NCBI GenBank assembly: GCA_044224925.1
Contig: JBGAJM010000012.1
Location: forward strand, 1 to 64,000
Origin: Kapaibacterium sp044224925
GTDB taxonomy: Bacteria > Bacteroidota > Ignavibacteria > Kapaibacteriales > Kapaibacteriaceae
Direction: 5' to 3'
Length of the DNA stretch: 64,000 nt
Both the position numbers and the translations under genes were made by a program. The notes beneath the pieces are model-generated. The model made no database searches. It saw nothing but the letters and a program-made list of their open reading frames with translations, and had not been told where the DNA came from. Positions 18,262 to 27,022 of this stretch are shown here, in pieces. Positions within the stretch are counted from its first letter, which is position 1. The number at the start of each line of letters is the position of its first letter.

Positions 18262-19731
18262 TTATCGTGTGACGGGGATCGAGACGACAAGAGTGCCGAT
18301 GTGCACGCGCAGGAAGTAAGCGCCCGAGGGCCGGTTGTGTAGAAGTGTGGCTACGTCGTAGTGCTTGACTCCGACGTCGAGCGTAGTTGGCGGGACGACC
18401 GTCCACTGCTGACCTGTGACGGTAGCAACGTCGACGGAGACAACGTCAGATGTGACGAGTGTAACATCGAGTTGATTGCCGACAATGCTGGCCGTTGAAA
18501 TCCTGGGGTCGTCGGTCGGGTTCTCGTCTACACCGACGGATTGATCGAAGGTGATCACCGCCATGCGTCCATCTACCGTGCCGCCCGTGAGGACGATATC
18601 AGGTTTGCCGTCACCCGTCTGATCGTTGATCACAGTGAATCCACGTGCTGGCTGAAGCCCCGTTCTATTGTAGCTGAATTTTGCGAAGGCAGTCGTGATG
18701 TTATCGGCATAGAAATAGCAAAAGCCTCGATAGGTATCGATGCCGATAACGGGAACATCAGTGCCTAGACTATGACCCATGTTGTCACAGAAGGCAAGTG
18801 AATACTCGGTCACCTTCTCGCCCGTGGGAGCGAACCGTCCGTCGGTGATGTCGAAGCGCTCCACGCCTTTCGTCACCGGGTCCCACTTCAACACTCGTTC
18901 AACAAGTAGATAGTCCTTATGATGAACCGTATCGATGAGCTCCTCTACCATGCCAAACGGATCATCGTTCAGTGATGAACTTCCGCCGTAGAGTGAATCA
19001 AGTGGTGTGAACGTTGTCTCGAAGATATTGCCTGTGCGTTTCAGGCCAACGTCATAGAGCATCATGATTGGAGAAAGGTCGGACTGACCACGCTCCCATT
19101 GTACAAATCGCCACCGACCCGAAGAAGAACGAAAGAATGCACGTTTCAGCGATTTGTAGCGGTTCGGATAGCCATGGATCTCGGCCACACGCTCGCATCC
19201 CTTGCCTGCATTGGGTCCGCCAAGGATAACGTGGGCTAGCATACCTCCACCCAACAGATCGCACACCACGTCTAGGTATCCGTCGCCGTCGACATCCATG
19301 GAATAGTTTGGGAGAATGTTTGAAGTCCAGCAGTTGACAGTATCAAGTCTAGTGCGCCGGGAGGGATCGCCAATGAATTCACAATGCTCGATTCGTCCAT
19401 TAACATTCATGTACTCCAGTGGTGGAACTCCATCATAATCAATCTGCATAAATACACTATTCCAATACAAAGGTGTTGGCAAACTCGTGTCTATTCGTGG
19501 TGAGGTCTTGAAAGCCCGACCTCCCGTAGTCGAGCTCACAGTAACAACATCCATGCCTGGACTCTCACATGGTGATGCGGTGTATTGCGGCGCGCCAACG
19601 GACCCGCCCACCCGCACATTCATCACTGTTTTGACGGGCACTGCTTTGGAGATGTCGAACGGCACTTGTGCGCTAACCAAACACGTAGCCGAAAGGATCA
19701 ATGCTATCATCAAACGTCGATACGTTCTCAT
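18262..19731 (-). CDS. exported FG-GAP/VCBS-like protein with T9SS-type C-terminus
   Basis: The 489-residue product begins at ATG 19731 with signal peptide MRTYRRLMIALILSATCLVSAQ. It contains calcium-loop-like segments DVDGDGYLDVVCDLLGGG and NDQTGDGKPDIVLTGG, typical of FG-GAP/VCBS beta-propellers. It ends in a sorting-domain-like segment (VDVATVTGQQWTVVPP through RPSGAYFLRVHIG). It is a paralogue of the gene at 20018-21488 over its whole length, with many identical blocks. The longer frame to 19773 adds no plausible signal peptide. Probably an exported adhesin- or propeller-type protein; no partner can be named. Confidence 0.8.
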   Translation of the reverse strand: MRTYRRLMIALILSATCLVSAQVPFDISKAVPVKTVMNVRVGGSVGAPQYTASPCESPGMDVVTVSSTTGGRAFKTSPRIDTSLPTPLYWNSVFMQIDYDGVPPLEYMNVNGRIEHCEFIGDPSRRTRLDTVNCWTSNILPNYSMDVDGDGYLDVVCDLLGGGMLAHVILGGPNAGKGCERVAEIHGYPNRYKSLKRAFFRSSSGRWRFVQWERGQSDLSPIMMLYDVGLKRTGNIFETTFTPLDSLYGGSSSLNDDPFGMVEELIDTVHHKDYLLVERVLKWDPVTKGVERFDITDGRFAPTGEKVTEYSLAFCDNMGHSLGTDVPVIGIDTYRGFCYFYADNITTAFAKFSYNRTGLQPARGFTVINDQTGDGKPDIVLTGGTVDGRMAVITFDQSVGVDENPTDDPRISTASIVGNQLDVTLVTSDVVSVDVATVTGQQWTVVPPTTLDVGVKHYDVATLLHNRPSGAYFLRVHIGTLVVSIPVTR

Positions 19732-19814
19732 CAGACCCGCTCCACAATACTCTAAGGTGCGATTGCGACTCAAACATAGGCAGGAATTGGATGCCTCGCC
19801 ACCTTACTTCCTTG

Positions 19815-20003
19815 TCATCCGATAATCGAATGAAGTGCGCATTTGCGCTTGTCGAGATCGGCTGCTCCCCACTGATGCCCGAGTGCAAACGAGGGCAGCC
19901 CACCAACGAGTATGGTGTTTTGAGCATGGACACAAACTTGCAGTACCGTGAAGAGCAGTACCGTACTCAGCATGTGCACACCCGAGCCTGTGACAGCCCT
20001 CAT
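19815..20003 (-). pseudogene. truncated remnant of the 12524-18247 gene
   Basis: The 62-codon frame repeats the signal peptide and mature N-terminus of the 1907-residue protein (MRAVT..VLLFT.LQVC.HAQNTILVG), skips about 20 residues, then resumes at LPSFALGHQWGAADLDK before ending. The sequence upstream (stop codon of the preceding paralogue, spacing, ATG) is nearly identical to the arrangement at 18247-18290. It is therefore the decayed second copy of a duplicated two-gene unit. It could still make a short secreted peptide, but nothing suggests a function. Confidence 0.8.
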
Positions 20004-20017
20004 GATGGCCTCCGCAG

Positions 20018-21488
20018 TTATCGTGTGACGGGGATCGAGACGACGTGGGTGCCGATGTGCACGCGCAAAAAGTAGGCGCCCGATGGGCGGTTGCGAAGCA
20101 AGGTTGCAATGTCATAGTGCAGTGTGCCCGTATCTGCATGTGTTGGCGGCACTGCAGTCCATTGTTGTCCCGTGACTGTGGCAACATCGATGGAGATCGT
20201 CTCAGGTGTTGTGAGCACGATGTCTACGTGATCACCCACAACGCGTGCTGTTGATGATGCGGGTTGGTCTGTTAAGGCATCCTCGACGCCAACGGATTGG
20301 TCAAAAGTGATCACCATCATGCGGCCGTCCGTAGGAGAACCCCCGGAAAGAACAATGTCAGGTTTTCCGTCTCCGGTTTGGTCATTGATAACGGTAAATC
20401 CCGCTACCGGTTGTATGCCGGTATTGGTTGGAATAAAGCGAGCGAACGGCGTTGTGATGTTATCTGCAAAACAATAGCAAAAACCACGACTACTGCCGAT
20501 GCCGATGATAGGGATATCCGTACCAAGACTGTGGCCAAGGTTGTCATTGTCGCCGAGCTGATACCCCGTGACCCGTTCACCTGTTGAGGTGAACTTTCCA
20601 TTCGTGATATCGAACCGTTCAACCGCCCAGGTTCTATCGCTGAAATTCACAATACGTTCCATCAGCAGGTAGTCCTTCTTGTGCACGGTATCGACGACCT
20701 CCTCCACCACACCAAACGGATCGTCATCAAGCGACGAGCTGCCTCCGTACAGAGAATCCAAGGGTGTGAATGTTGTCTCGAATGCGTTTCCTACTCGCTT
20801 GAGGCCGACGTCATAGAGGAACATCCTTGGCGATAGGTCCGATTGACCGCGCTCCCATTGCACGAAACGCCATCGTCCTGATGACGATCGAAAGAACGAA
20901 CATTGCTCCGATTTGTAGTTGTGCGGATACCCGCGGATCACAGCAACTCGCTGACAGCCTTTGCCGGCATTAGGACCACCCAAGATCACATGAGCCAAAA
21001 CTCCGCCACCCAGCAGGTCGCACACGACATCGAGATACCCGTCGCCGTCCACATCCATGGAGTAGTTGGGGAGGATGTTCCTCGTCCAGCAGTTGACCGT
21101 GTCTATGGATACCCGATGAAAACTCCCGTCAAAGTCACCGCAGCGGTCGATTCGGCCATTGTCACTCATTAGTTCGAATGGTGGCATGCCATCGTAATCG
21201 ATGGACATAGATGAGAGGCCCAACCCCTTTGGCGCTTCCGCCGATGTGTCTATACGTGGTAATGTGTTGAAGACTCGGCCACCAGTCGAACTGCCAATCG
21301 TCAAAACGTTAAACTCTAGAACATCGCACGGCGATGGAACATATCGCGGCCTCCCCACTTCGCCACCAACTCGCACATTCATTACCGTCTTTGCCAATAG
21401 CCTTCGACAGATCGAACGGCACCTGCGCTACACCAACATGATGCAGACACAACACGAGAACGATGCCGATGAGTGAGCGTGTGATCAC
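20018..21488 (-). CDS. paralogous exported FG-GAP-like protein, frameshifted at the 5' end
   Basis: The open frame from TTG 21397 lacks a signal peptide. Reading upstream in the adjacent frame from GTG 21488 gives ITRSLIGIVLVLCLHHVGVA, then QVPFDLSKAIGK, which aligns with the N-terminus of the paralogue at 18262-19731 (QVPFDISKAVPVKTVMNVR). One extra base near 21389 separates the two frames. The GTG overlaps the trmB stop codon (GTGA), consistent with coupling. The rest carries DVDGDGYLDVVCDLLGGG, DQTGDGKPDIVL and a C-terminal sorting-like segment. Either a real frameshift mutation (pseudogene) or a sequencing error. Confidence 0.75.
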
Positions 21489-22183
21489 GGGATGGCGTTC
21501 GGTGTGGCGACAGTGATACGTCGGGCGGTGCGTCGGACGTAGGGGATGTTCTTGCGATCGCAGAAGCGTTGCTGATCGGTGGTGCCGGGCAGACCCCAGG
21601 CGTCGTCGTCGTGGGGGTCGGAAAGAACGAAGCCGCCGTGCGCTGCGATGACCTGACCTTGATACTCGTCCACATCCGGTCGGTCCGTTGCCAGATACAA
21701 CACGGCATCGGGACGCATCACGCGATGGAGCATGTTCAAGAAGTCGACCGTGAAGGCGCGACGTTTATGGTGCTTGTTCTTTGGCCATGGGTCCGGAAAG
21801 AGATAGAAGACACGGTCGATGCTCTCTGTTACGATGAAGTCGATGCCGTTCACCACCGAATACCACCGGGCATGAGCATTGCCGAGCTGTTCACCCCGAA
21901 TGACGCCGTTGATCCAGTCCACCAACTGATCCCGCACCTCGATGCCGAAGATGTTCACGTCGGGATGGGCCATGGCATAGGCCAGTAGAAGTCCGCCTCG
22001 ACCGCAGCCGATGTCGAGCACCGTGGGCGGCGCGCCGTTCGCAAAGACGGTGCTCCAGTCGATCCGGTCGATATCCGGCGGATACCACGCCGGAAGATGC
22101 TTGTGCTGATGCGCCGGAAGGTAGAGCAGGGAGCTCACATGGTGGCGAACACGGGGAATGGGATACTTTTTTGAATCGATCAT
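21485..22183 (-). CDS. trmB: tRNA (guanine-N7)-methyltransferase
   Basis: The 232-residue enzyme methylates G46 of tRNA with S-adenosylmethionine. The SAM-binding motif is VLDIGCGRGGLLLAYA, followed by IFGIEVRD. The family-specific VFYLFPDPWPKNKHHKRR and a C-terminal ATDRPDVDEY segment are also present. Start ATG 22183 (MIDSKKYPIPRVRHH) is chosen because upstream residues of the open frame overlap the promoter region. It heads the long minus-strand run and is divergent from secD; its stop overlaps the next start. Confidence 0.94.
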   Translation of the reverse strand: MIDSKKYPIPRVRHHVSSLLYLPAHQHKHLPAWYPPDIDRIDWSTVFANGAPPTVLDIGCGRGGLLLAYAMAHPDVNIFGIEVRDQLVDWINGVIRGEQLGNAHARWYSVVNGIDFIVTESIDRVFYLFPDPWPKNKHHKRRAFTVDFLNMLHRVMRPDAVLYLATDRPDVDEYQGQVIAAHGGFVLSDPHDDDAWGLPGTTDQQRFCDRKNIPYVRRTARRITVATPNAIP

Positions 22184-22206
22184 GGGCTCTTCTTCACGGT
22201 TTTCCA

Positions 22207-22214
22207 CAAAACTA
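22207..22214 (-). promoter_or_regulatory. candidate promoter box for trmB operon
   Basis: On the minus strand this reads TAGTTTTG, matching the Bacteroidota -7 consensus TAnnTTTG, about 24 nt before the trmB start. A T-rich CGTTT lies about 19 nt further upstream, where the -33 element is expected. No transcription start is known; the assignment rests on motif and position only. Confidence 0.4.
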
Positions 22215-22248
22215 ACGCCCAACCACCCTCTTGAAACGCGTTTTTTCC

Positions 22249-22256
22249 TATCTTCG
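22249..22256 (+). promoter_or_regulatory. candidate promoter box for secD operon
   Basis: TATCTTCG lies about 100 nt before secD. The same TATnTTCG form occurs before rimP (50712), ppx (41231) and the acyltransferase gene (60722), suggesting a lineage-specific -7 element related to TAnnTTTG. A short hairpin CCTTTTG-TCCATG-CAAAAGG (22261-22280) follows at once and would be near the 5' end of the transcript. Confidence 0.4.
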
Positions 22257-22353
22257 CAGTCCTTTTGTCCATGCAAAAGGACGGGACGGGCGTGTGCAGT
22301 TTTGCCGCCCGAGCACTCGTAATTGACTTCGATCGAAGAACGTGGAGGAATCC

Positions 22354-24408
22354 TTGAAACAGAACAAGCTGGGCAAATACCTGCTCATCATCTTGCCGAT
22401 CCTAGCGGCGGCCTATCTGATGTGGCCTACGTACCGCTTCTATCAGCTGGACAAGCAACGCAGCGAGGTGTCCGCCGATTCCGCCGCCCTTGAACAATGG
22501 GATGCAGACAACGGCGAGGCCTATAACAAGGCGCGCGCCGGACGGATCAAGCTGGGTCTTGACCTTCGCGGCGGGATGTACGTCACGCTCGAAGTGGACA
22601 TCTTGAAGCTCATCGACGAGTCGGCCGACCCCGCCTCGAAGGACGACGAGTTCACCAAGATCGTCGAGAAGACCCGCGCCGAAACGATGAACACGGACCT
22701 CGACGTGCTCGATACGTTCATCAAGAACTTCAAGAGCTCCGGTAAGTCGCTGCTGCAGTACTTCACGGTGACGGGCACGCAGGACGTGACCGAACAGGCC
22801 GTGATCGAAAAGCTGAAGCGCGATGCCGACGGTGCTGTTGACCAGGCCATGGAAGTGCTCCGTCAGCGTATCAATAAGTATAGCCTGTCCGATGTGAACA
22901 TCCAGAAGCAAGGCGCACGTCGCGTGCTGATCGAGCTTCCTGATGTGAAGGACGAAAAGGAGATCCGCCAACTGATCCAGACCACGGCCCGCCTTGAATT
23001 CAAGCGCGTGCTGATGAACAAGGACCTGCTGACGGCCATTCAGATGGTCGACAACGTGATGCGTGGCAAGATGCCAACAGAGGACACTGTTGCCGCACCG
23101 GTGGCAGACACGACGAAGAACGCCAAGGACACAGCCAAGGCCGCACAGGTGGCCAAGGCCGATAGCGCCAAGGCGGACACGACGAAGACGGACTCGGCGA
23201 AGAAGAGCAAGGACCCATATGCAGGTCTGTCGCAAGAAGAGGCCGCACGCCGCTTCCGCGCCGATCACCCGTTCTCGAACATGATCATCTTCAATGCCGA
23301 AGGCATGAAGCAGCCAATGCCGGTTGGTGCCCTGGACCTTTCCGCCTTCCCTGAGAATGCCCCCTTCGTTTTGTATGTGAGTGGTAAGGACATCAATCGT
23401 ATCACGGCCATCCTCGAGCGGAACGATGTTCGCAAGGCCATGCCCGCCGATCTTGATATTCAGATCAGTGCGAAGTCGGAACAGAACGGACAAAAGGGCA
23501 CCGTGGTGCCACTCGATCAGCAGATCTTCCAGGTGTATGGTGTTGCACACGAAGCCGAACTCACCGGTGATGTGATCACGGAAGCGTGGCCAACGTTCGA
23601 CCCGACAACGAATCAACCCGTTGTGAACATGGAGATGAGCACGGAAGGTGCCGAGAAATGGGCACAGATCACGGGTCGCAACATCAAGAAGCGCATCGCT
23701 GTGGTCCTTGACGGCCGCGTCTACACAGCACCAACGGTCGAGAACAAGATCCCGAACGGCTCTTCCCGTATCTCGGGTATGGCCAATACAGAAGAAGCGA
23801 CCATCCTCGCTGTTGTGCTCAAGGCCGGAGCCCTCAAGGCACCGGTCACCATTATTGAAGAACGTGTTGTTGGTCCATCGCTTGGTGAAGACTCCATCCG
23901 CAGCGGTATCCTGAGTACCGGTATCTCGATGGCCTTCATCGTCCTCTTCATGCTCATGTATTACTCGTGGGGTGGCGGCTTTGCCGACATGGCATTGCTC
24001 ATGAACGTGTTGCTCACCGTGGCGGCCCTTGCCGGATTCGGTGGAACACTCACGTTGCCTGGTATCGCCGGTATCATCCTTTCGACGGCCATGGCGGTCG
24101 ACGCGAACATCCTGATCTTCGAACGGATGCGCGAGGAAATGAAGGCGGGACGGAATCTGAAGTCGGCACTGGAGCAAGGCTACAGCAAGGCGTGGAGCGC
24201 CATCATCGACTCGAACCTGACGAACATGCTCGCAGCCATTCCGCTGCTGATCTGGGGCACAGGTCCGATCCAAGGATTTGCCGTGACACTGCTCGTTGGT
24301 ACCATCCTCACCCTCTTCACGGCCGTGCTGCTCACGCGCTCGATGTTCGAACTCGTGGTGTCCAGCGGTGCCGTCTCTATCAACATCGGTCAACGGAAGG
24401 TGGCATAA
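22354..24408 (+). CDS. secD: protein translocase subunit SecD
   Basis: SecD works with SecF to drive late steps of Sec-dependent export using the proton-motive force. The N-terminal membrane segment (LLIILPILAAAYLMW) is followed by the family motif IKLGLDLRGGMYVTLEV, a large periplasmic region, and a C-terminal block of membrane helices with GIAGIILSTAMAVDANILIFERMREE. An Ala/Lys/Asp/Thr-rich insertion of about 45 residues (around residues 240-285) interrupts the periplasmic part. I start at TTG 22354 because GGAGG lies 5 nt upstream; GTG 22342 is in frame and would add four residues. secF follows without a gap. Confidence 0.95.
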   Translation: MKQNKLGKYLLIILPILAAAYLMWPTYRFYQLDKQRSEVSADSAALEQWDADNGEAYNKARAGRIKLGLDLRGGMYVTLEVDILKLIDESADPASKDDEFTKIVEKTRAETMNTDLDVLDTFIKNFKSSGKSLLQYFTVTGTQDVTEQAVIEKLKRDADGAVDQAMEVLRQRINKYSLSDVNIQKQGARRVLIELPDVKDEKEIRQLIQTTARLEFKRVLMNKDLLTAIQMVDNVMRGKMPTEDTVAAPVADTTKNAKDTAKAAQVAKADSAKADTTKTDSAKKSKDPYAGLSQEEAARRFRADHPFSNMIIFNAEGMKQPMPVGALDLSAFPENAPFVLYVSGKDINRITAILERNDVRKAMPADLDIQISAKSEQNGQKGTVVPLDQQIFQVYGVAHEAELTGDVITEAWPTFDPTTNQPVVNMEMSTEGAEKWAQITGRNIKKRIAVVLDGRVYTAPTVENKIPNGSSRISGMANTEEATILAVVLKAGALKAPVTIIEERVVGPSLGEDSIRSGILSTGISMAFIVLFMLMYYSWGGGFADMALLMNVLLTVAALAGFGGTLTLPGIAGIILSTAMAVDANILIFERMREEMKAGRNLKSALEQGYSKAWSAIIDSNLTNMLAAIPLLIWGTGPIQGFAVTLLVGTILTLFTAVLLTRSMFELVVSSGAVSINIGQRKVA

Positions 24409-25344
24409 ATGGACCTTATTAAGCAAACCAACTTCGACTTCGTTTCCCAACGCAACAAGTTCTTCATGGCCTCGCTCACGATCAACATCGTGGGTCTGAT
24501 CGCCGTGTTCGTGCTCGGCATGGATCTCGGGATCGACTTCACCGGTGGTACACAGGTGACGGTGGCATTCCGCAAGAACACCGCCACTGCCGACGATGTG
24601 CGTGGCGCTCTTGCCCAGATCGGCTTCGCCGGTGCAGAACTCAAGAGCTTCGGCAAGCCAGGTCAGTACCTGATCCGCATCAACAAGACCGGAAACGCAA
24701 CCGAAGTATCGGCACAGATCGTTGCATCGCTGCAGCAGAAGTTCAAGAACGATCAGGTGGACATGCTGGGTGCGGACAACGTGGAGAAGAAGGTGTCGAG
24801 CGAATTGGCGTGGGGCGCAGCGAAGTCGCTGACCGTTGCCTTTATCGTGATCGTGCTCTACGTGGCCTTCCGATTCGAGTTCGTGTACGGCGTGGCAACG
24901 ATCGTGGCATTGCTGCACGACGTGCTCATGGCCTTCGTGATCTCTGCGCTCTTCAACAAGACGGGCTTGCTCAACCTTGAATTCAGTTTGAATTCGTTGG
25001 CGGCCTATCTGACGATCCTTGGATATTCGATCAACGACTCCGTGGTGGTGTTCGACCGTATTCGTGAGAACCGCGAGAAGCACAAAGGCATGCCGCTGGC
25101 AGAGCTGGTGAATCTCTCGATCAACGAAACACTGAGTCGGACCCTTATCACCGGTGTGTCCGTGCTCGTTGCCCTCTTGACGATGGTCTTCATCGGTGGC
25201 GACGTGCTCGAAGGCTTTGCCTTCACCATGTTCATCGGTGTGATCATCGGAACGTATTCTTCGGTCTACATTGCTGCATCGTTCGTGATCTGGTATCAGG
25301 AACGTGTACGTCACAAGCGTGTTGGCGACGTGAAGCACGCATAA
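24409..25344 (+). CDS. secF: protein translocase subunit SecF
   Basis: The 311-residue product starts immediately after the secD stop codon. It shows the SecF pattern: a first membrane helix (ASLTINIVGLIAVFVLGM), the motif LGIDFTGGTQVTVAF, a small periplasmic domain, and five further helices with LGYSINDSVVVFDRIREN and LSRTLITGVSVLVALL. It forms the SecDF complex with the preceding gene. No unusual features. Confidence 0.95.
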   Translation: MDLIKQTNFDFVSQRNKFFMASLTINIVGLIAVFVLGMDLGIDFTGGTQVTVAFRKNTATADDVRGALAQIGFAGAELKSFGKPGQYLIRINKTGNATEVSAQIVASLQQKFKNDQVDMLGADNVEKKVSSELAWGAAKSLTVAFIVIVLYVAFRFEFVYGVATIVALLHDVLMAFVISALFNKTGLLNLEFSLNSLAAYLTILGYSINDSVVVFDRIRENREKHKGMPLAELVNLSINETLSRTLITGVSVLVALLTMVFIGGDVLEGFAFTMFIGVIIGTYSSVYIAASFVIWYQERVRHKRVGDVKHA

Positions 25345-25365
25345 GAACGACCAGGAACAACGACT

Positions 25366-25698
25366 ATGTCTAGCTTCTCAACCTCAACGGCATCGGACGT
25401 CCTCGTGATCGCATTCCCTGCGAATGTGATCGGTGGACCCGATGCCGTGGAACTTGCATCGCTTCTGCGCGATGCTTCTGCGTCCAAGGCCGTGGTCTTC
25501 GACCTGAGCGCCGTGGGCGTGATGAATTCAAGCGGACTTGGAATGTTGGTGAGCTCGCTCACCACCCTCAAAAAATTCGACGTGGCCTTGCGCCTTGCCG
25601 CCGTGCCCTCGAAGGTCATGTCGCTGCTGACCATGACCCACCTCGATACCGTGTTCACCTTGTTCAGCTCGGTCGACGAAGCCGTGTCTGTGGAGTGA
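25366..25698 (+). CDS. STAS-domain protein, anti-sigma factor antagonist-like
   Basis: This 110-residue single-domain protein has the STAS pattern: VVFDLSAVGVMNSSGLGMLVSSLTTLKK, in which the second Ser of NSSG is the usual phosphorylation site. Proteins of this type bind anti-sigma kinases of the SpoIIAB/RsbW family in partner-switching. The usual Asp before the Ser pair is Asn here, as in some functional members. No kinase or phosphatase partner is encoded nearby; it lies between secF and purA, 4 bp before purA. Family firm, role open. Confidence 0.85.
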   Translation: MSSFSTSTASDVLVIAFPANVIGGPDAVELASLLRDASASKAVVFDLSAVGVMNSSGLGMLVSSLTTLKKFDVALRLAAVPSKVMSLLTMTHLDTVFTLFSSVDEAVSVE

Positions 25699-25702
25699 CA
25701 TC

Positions 25703-26980
25703 ATGAGCGTGCGCATCATCGTAGGCGCGCAATGGGGCGACGAGGGAAAAGGGAAGATCGTCGACCTCCTGAGCGAACAAGCAGACATCGTGGCACGCTA
25801 TCAAGGCGGTGCGAATGCCGGCCATACCATCGTCCACAACAACACGAAGTACGTCCTTCACCTGATCCCTTCCGGCATCTTGCACCCAACCGTGCACTGT
25901 GTGATCGGTAATGGTGTGGTGATCGATCCCGCAGCGTTGATGGACGAGATCCACATGCTGGAGAGCATGGGCGTGAACATCGAAGGTCGCCTGCATATCT
26001 CGCACAAGGCCCACCTGATCATGCCCTATCACAAGATGCTGGACCAGGCTCGCGAAAAGCAAGCGGGATCCACGGCAAGCATTGGGACAACGGGACGTGG
26101 GATCGGTCCTTCCTATATCGACAAAGCACAACGCATCGGCATTCGCATTGTCGACCTTCTGCATCGCGATGTGCTGCGCGAAAAACTTCGCACGAACCTC
26201 GACGAAAAGAGCACCCTCCTTCAAGCACTCTACGATGCCGAACCTCTCGATGTGGATTCGCTGATCGACGACTACATGTCGTTCGACTCGCGCATCGATC
26301 CGTACATCACCGACACCACGGCCTTCCTGCATCAGGCTCTCAAGGAAGGGAAGCGAGTGTTGGCGGAAGGGGCGCAAGGGGCATTGCTGGATCTGGATCA
26401 CGGCACGTATCCGTTCGTGACCAGTTCGAATCCTACCTCCGGCGGCGCATGCACCGGTCTGGGCATCTCTCCGATGTCGATCACGTCCATCATTGGCGTG
26501 GTCAAGGCCTATAGCACCCGCGTTGGCAACGGTCCGTTCCCTACGGAACTGCACGATGCCACGGGAGAGTTGCTGCGCTCGGAAGGACATGAATTCGGCG
26601 CCACCACAGGACGTTCCCGTCGATGCGGCTGGTTGGACATTCCGGCGCTTCGCTATAGCATCATGGTGAACGGCATCACCGAGATCACGCTCACGAAGCT
26701 GGATGTGTTGGGTTGCCTGGACGAGATCCGAATCTGTACGGGTTACTCCATCGATGGACGTCCCGTCAAGCATTTCCCGGCCGATGCGGCCACCCTGGAG
26801 CGCGTTACGTGCGACTATATCACCCTTCCGGGGTGGAAGTCGGATATCAGCGGCTGCACATCGTTCGATGCACTGCCGTCCAATACTCGTACGTACATCG
26901 AGACCATTGAGAAGCTCACCGAAACACCGATCTCCCTGGTGAGCGTGAGCCCTGCGAGAGAAGATACCTTCGCACGGTAA
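25703..26980 (+). CDS. purA: adenylosuccinate synthetase
   Basis: The 425-residue enzyme condenses IMP and aspartate using GTP, the first committed step to AMP. It shows the N-terminal GTP-binding loop GAQWGDEGKGKIVD, the catalytic GHTIVHNN motif with His41-region, the IMP-binding segments STASIGTTGRGIGPSY and EGAQGALLDLDHGTYPFVTSSN, and a C-terminal TGRSRRCGWLD. Length is normal. ATG 25703 is placed 4 bp after the STAS gene stop. Confidence 0.97.
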   Translation: MSVRIIVGAQWGDEGKGKIVDLLSEQADIVARYQGGANAGHTIVHNNTKYVLHLIPSGILHPTVHCVIGNGVVIDPAALMDEIHMLESMGVNIEGRLHISHKAHLIMPYHKMLDQAREKQAGSTASIGTTGRGIGPSYIDKAQRIGIRIVDLLHRDVLREKLRTNLDEKSTLLQALYDAEPLDVDSLIDDYMSFDSRIDPYITDTTAFLHQALKEGKRVLAEGAQGALLDLDHGTYPFVTSSNPTSGGACTGLGISPMSITSIIGVVKAYSTRVGNGPFPTELHDATGELLRSEGHEFGATTGRSRRCGWLDIPALRYSIMVNGITEITLTKLDVLGCLDEIRICTGYSIDGRPVKHFPADAATLERVTCDYITLPGWKSDISGCTSFDALPSNTRTYIETIEKLTETPISLVSVSPAREDTFAR

Positions 26981-27022
26981 ATGGCCGCACCAGAACGTCG
27001 CCCATGATGTATTTTGGTCGAC

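Noticed and set aside
22402..25338. Long minus-strand open frame opposite secD-secF
   Set aside because: Antisense to secDF, with His/Asp/Glu-rich composition and no recognisable family.
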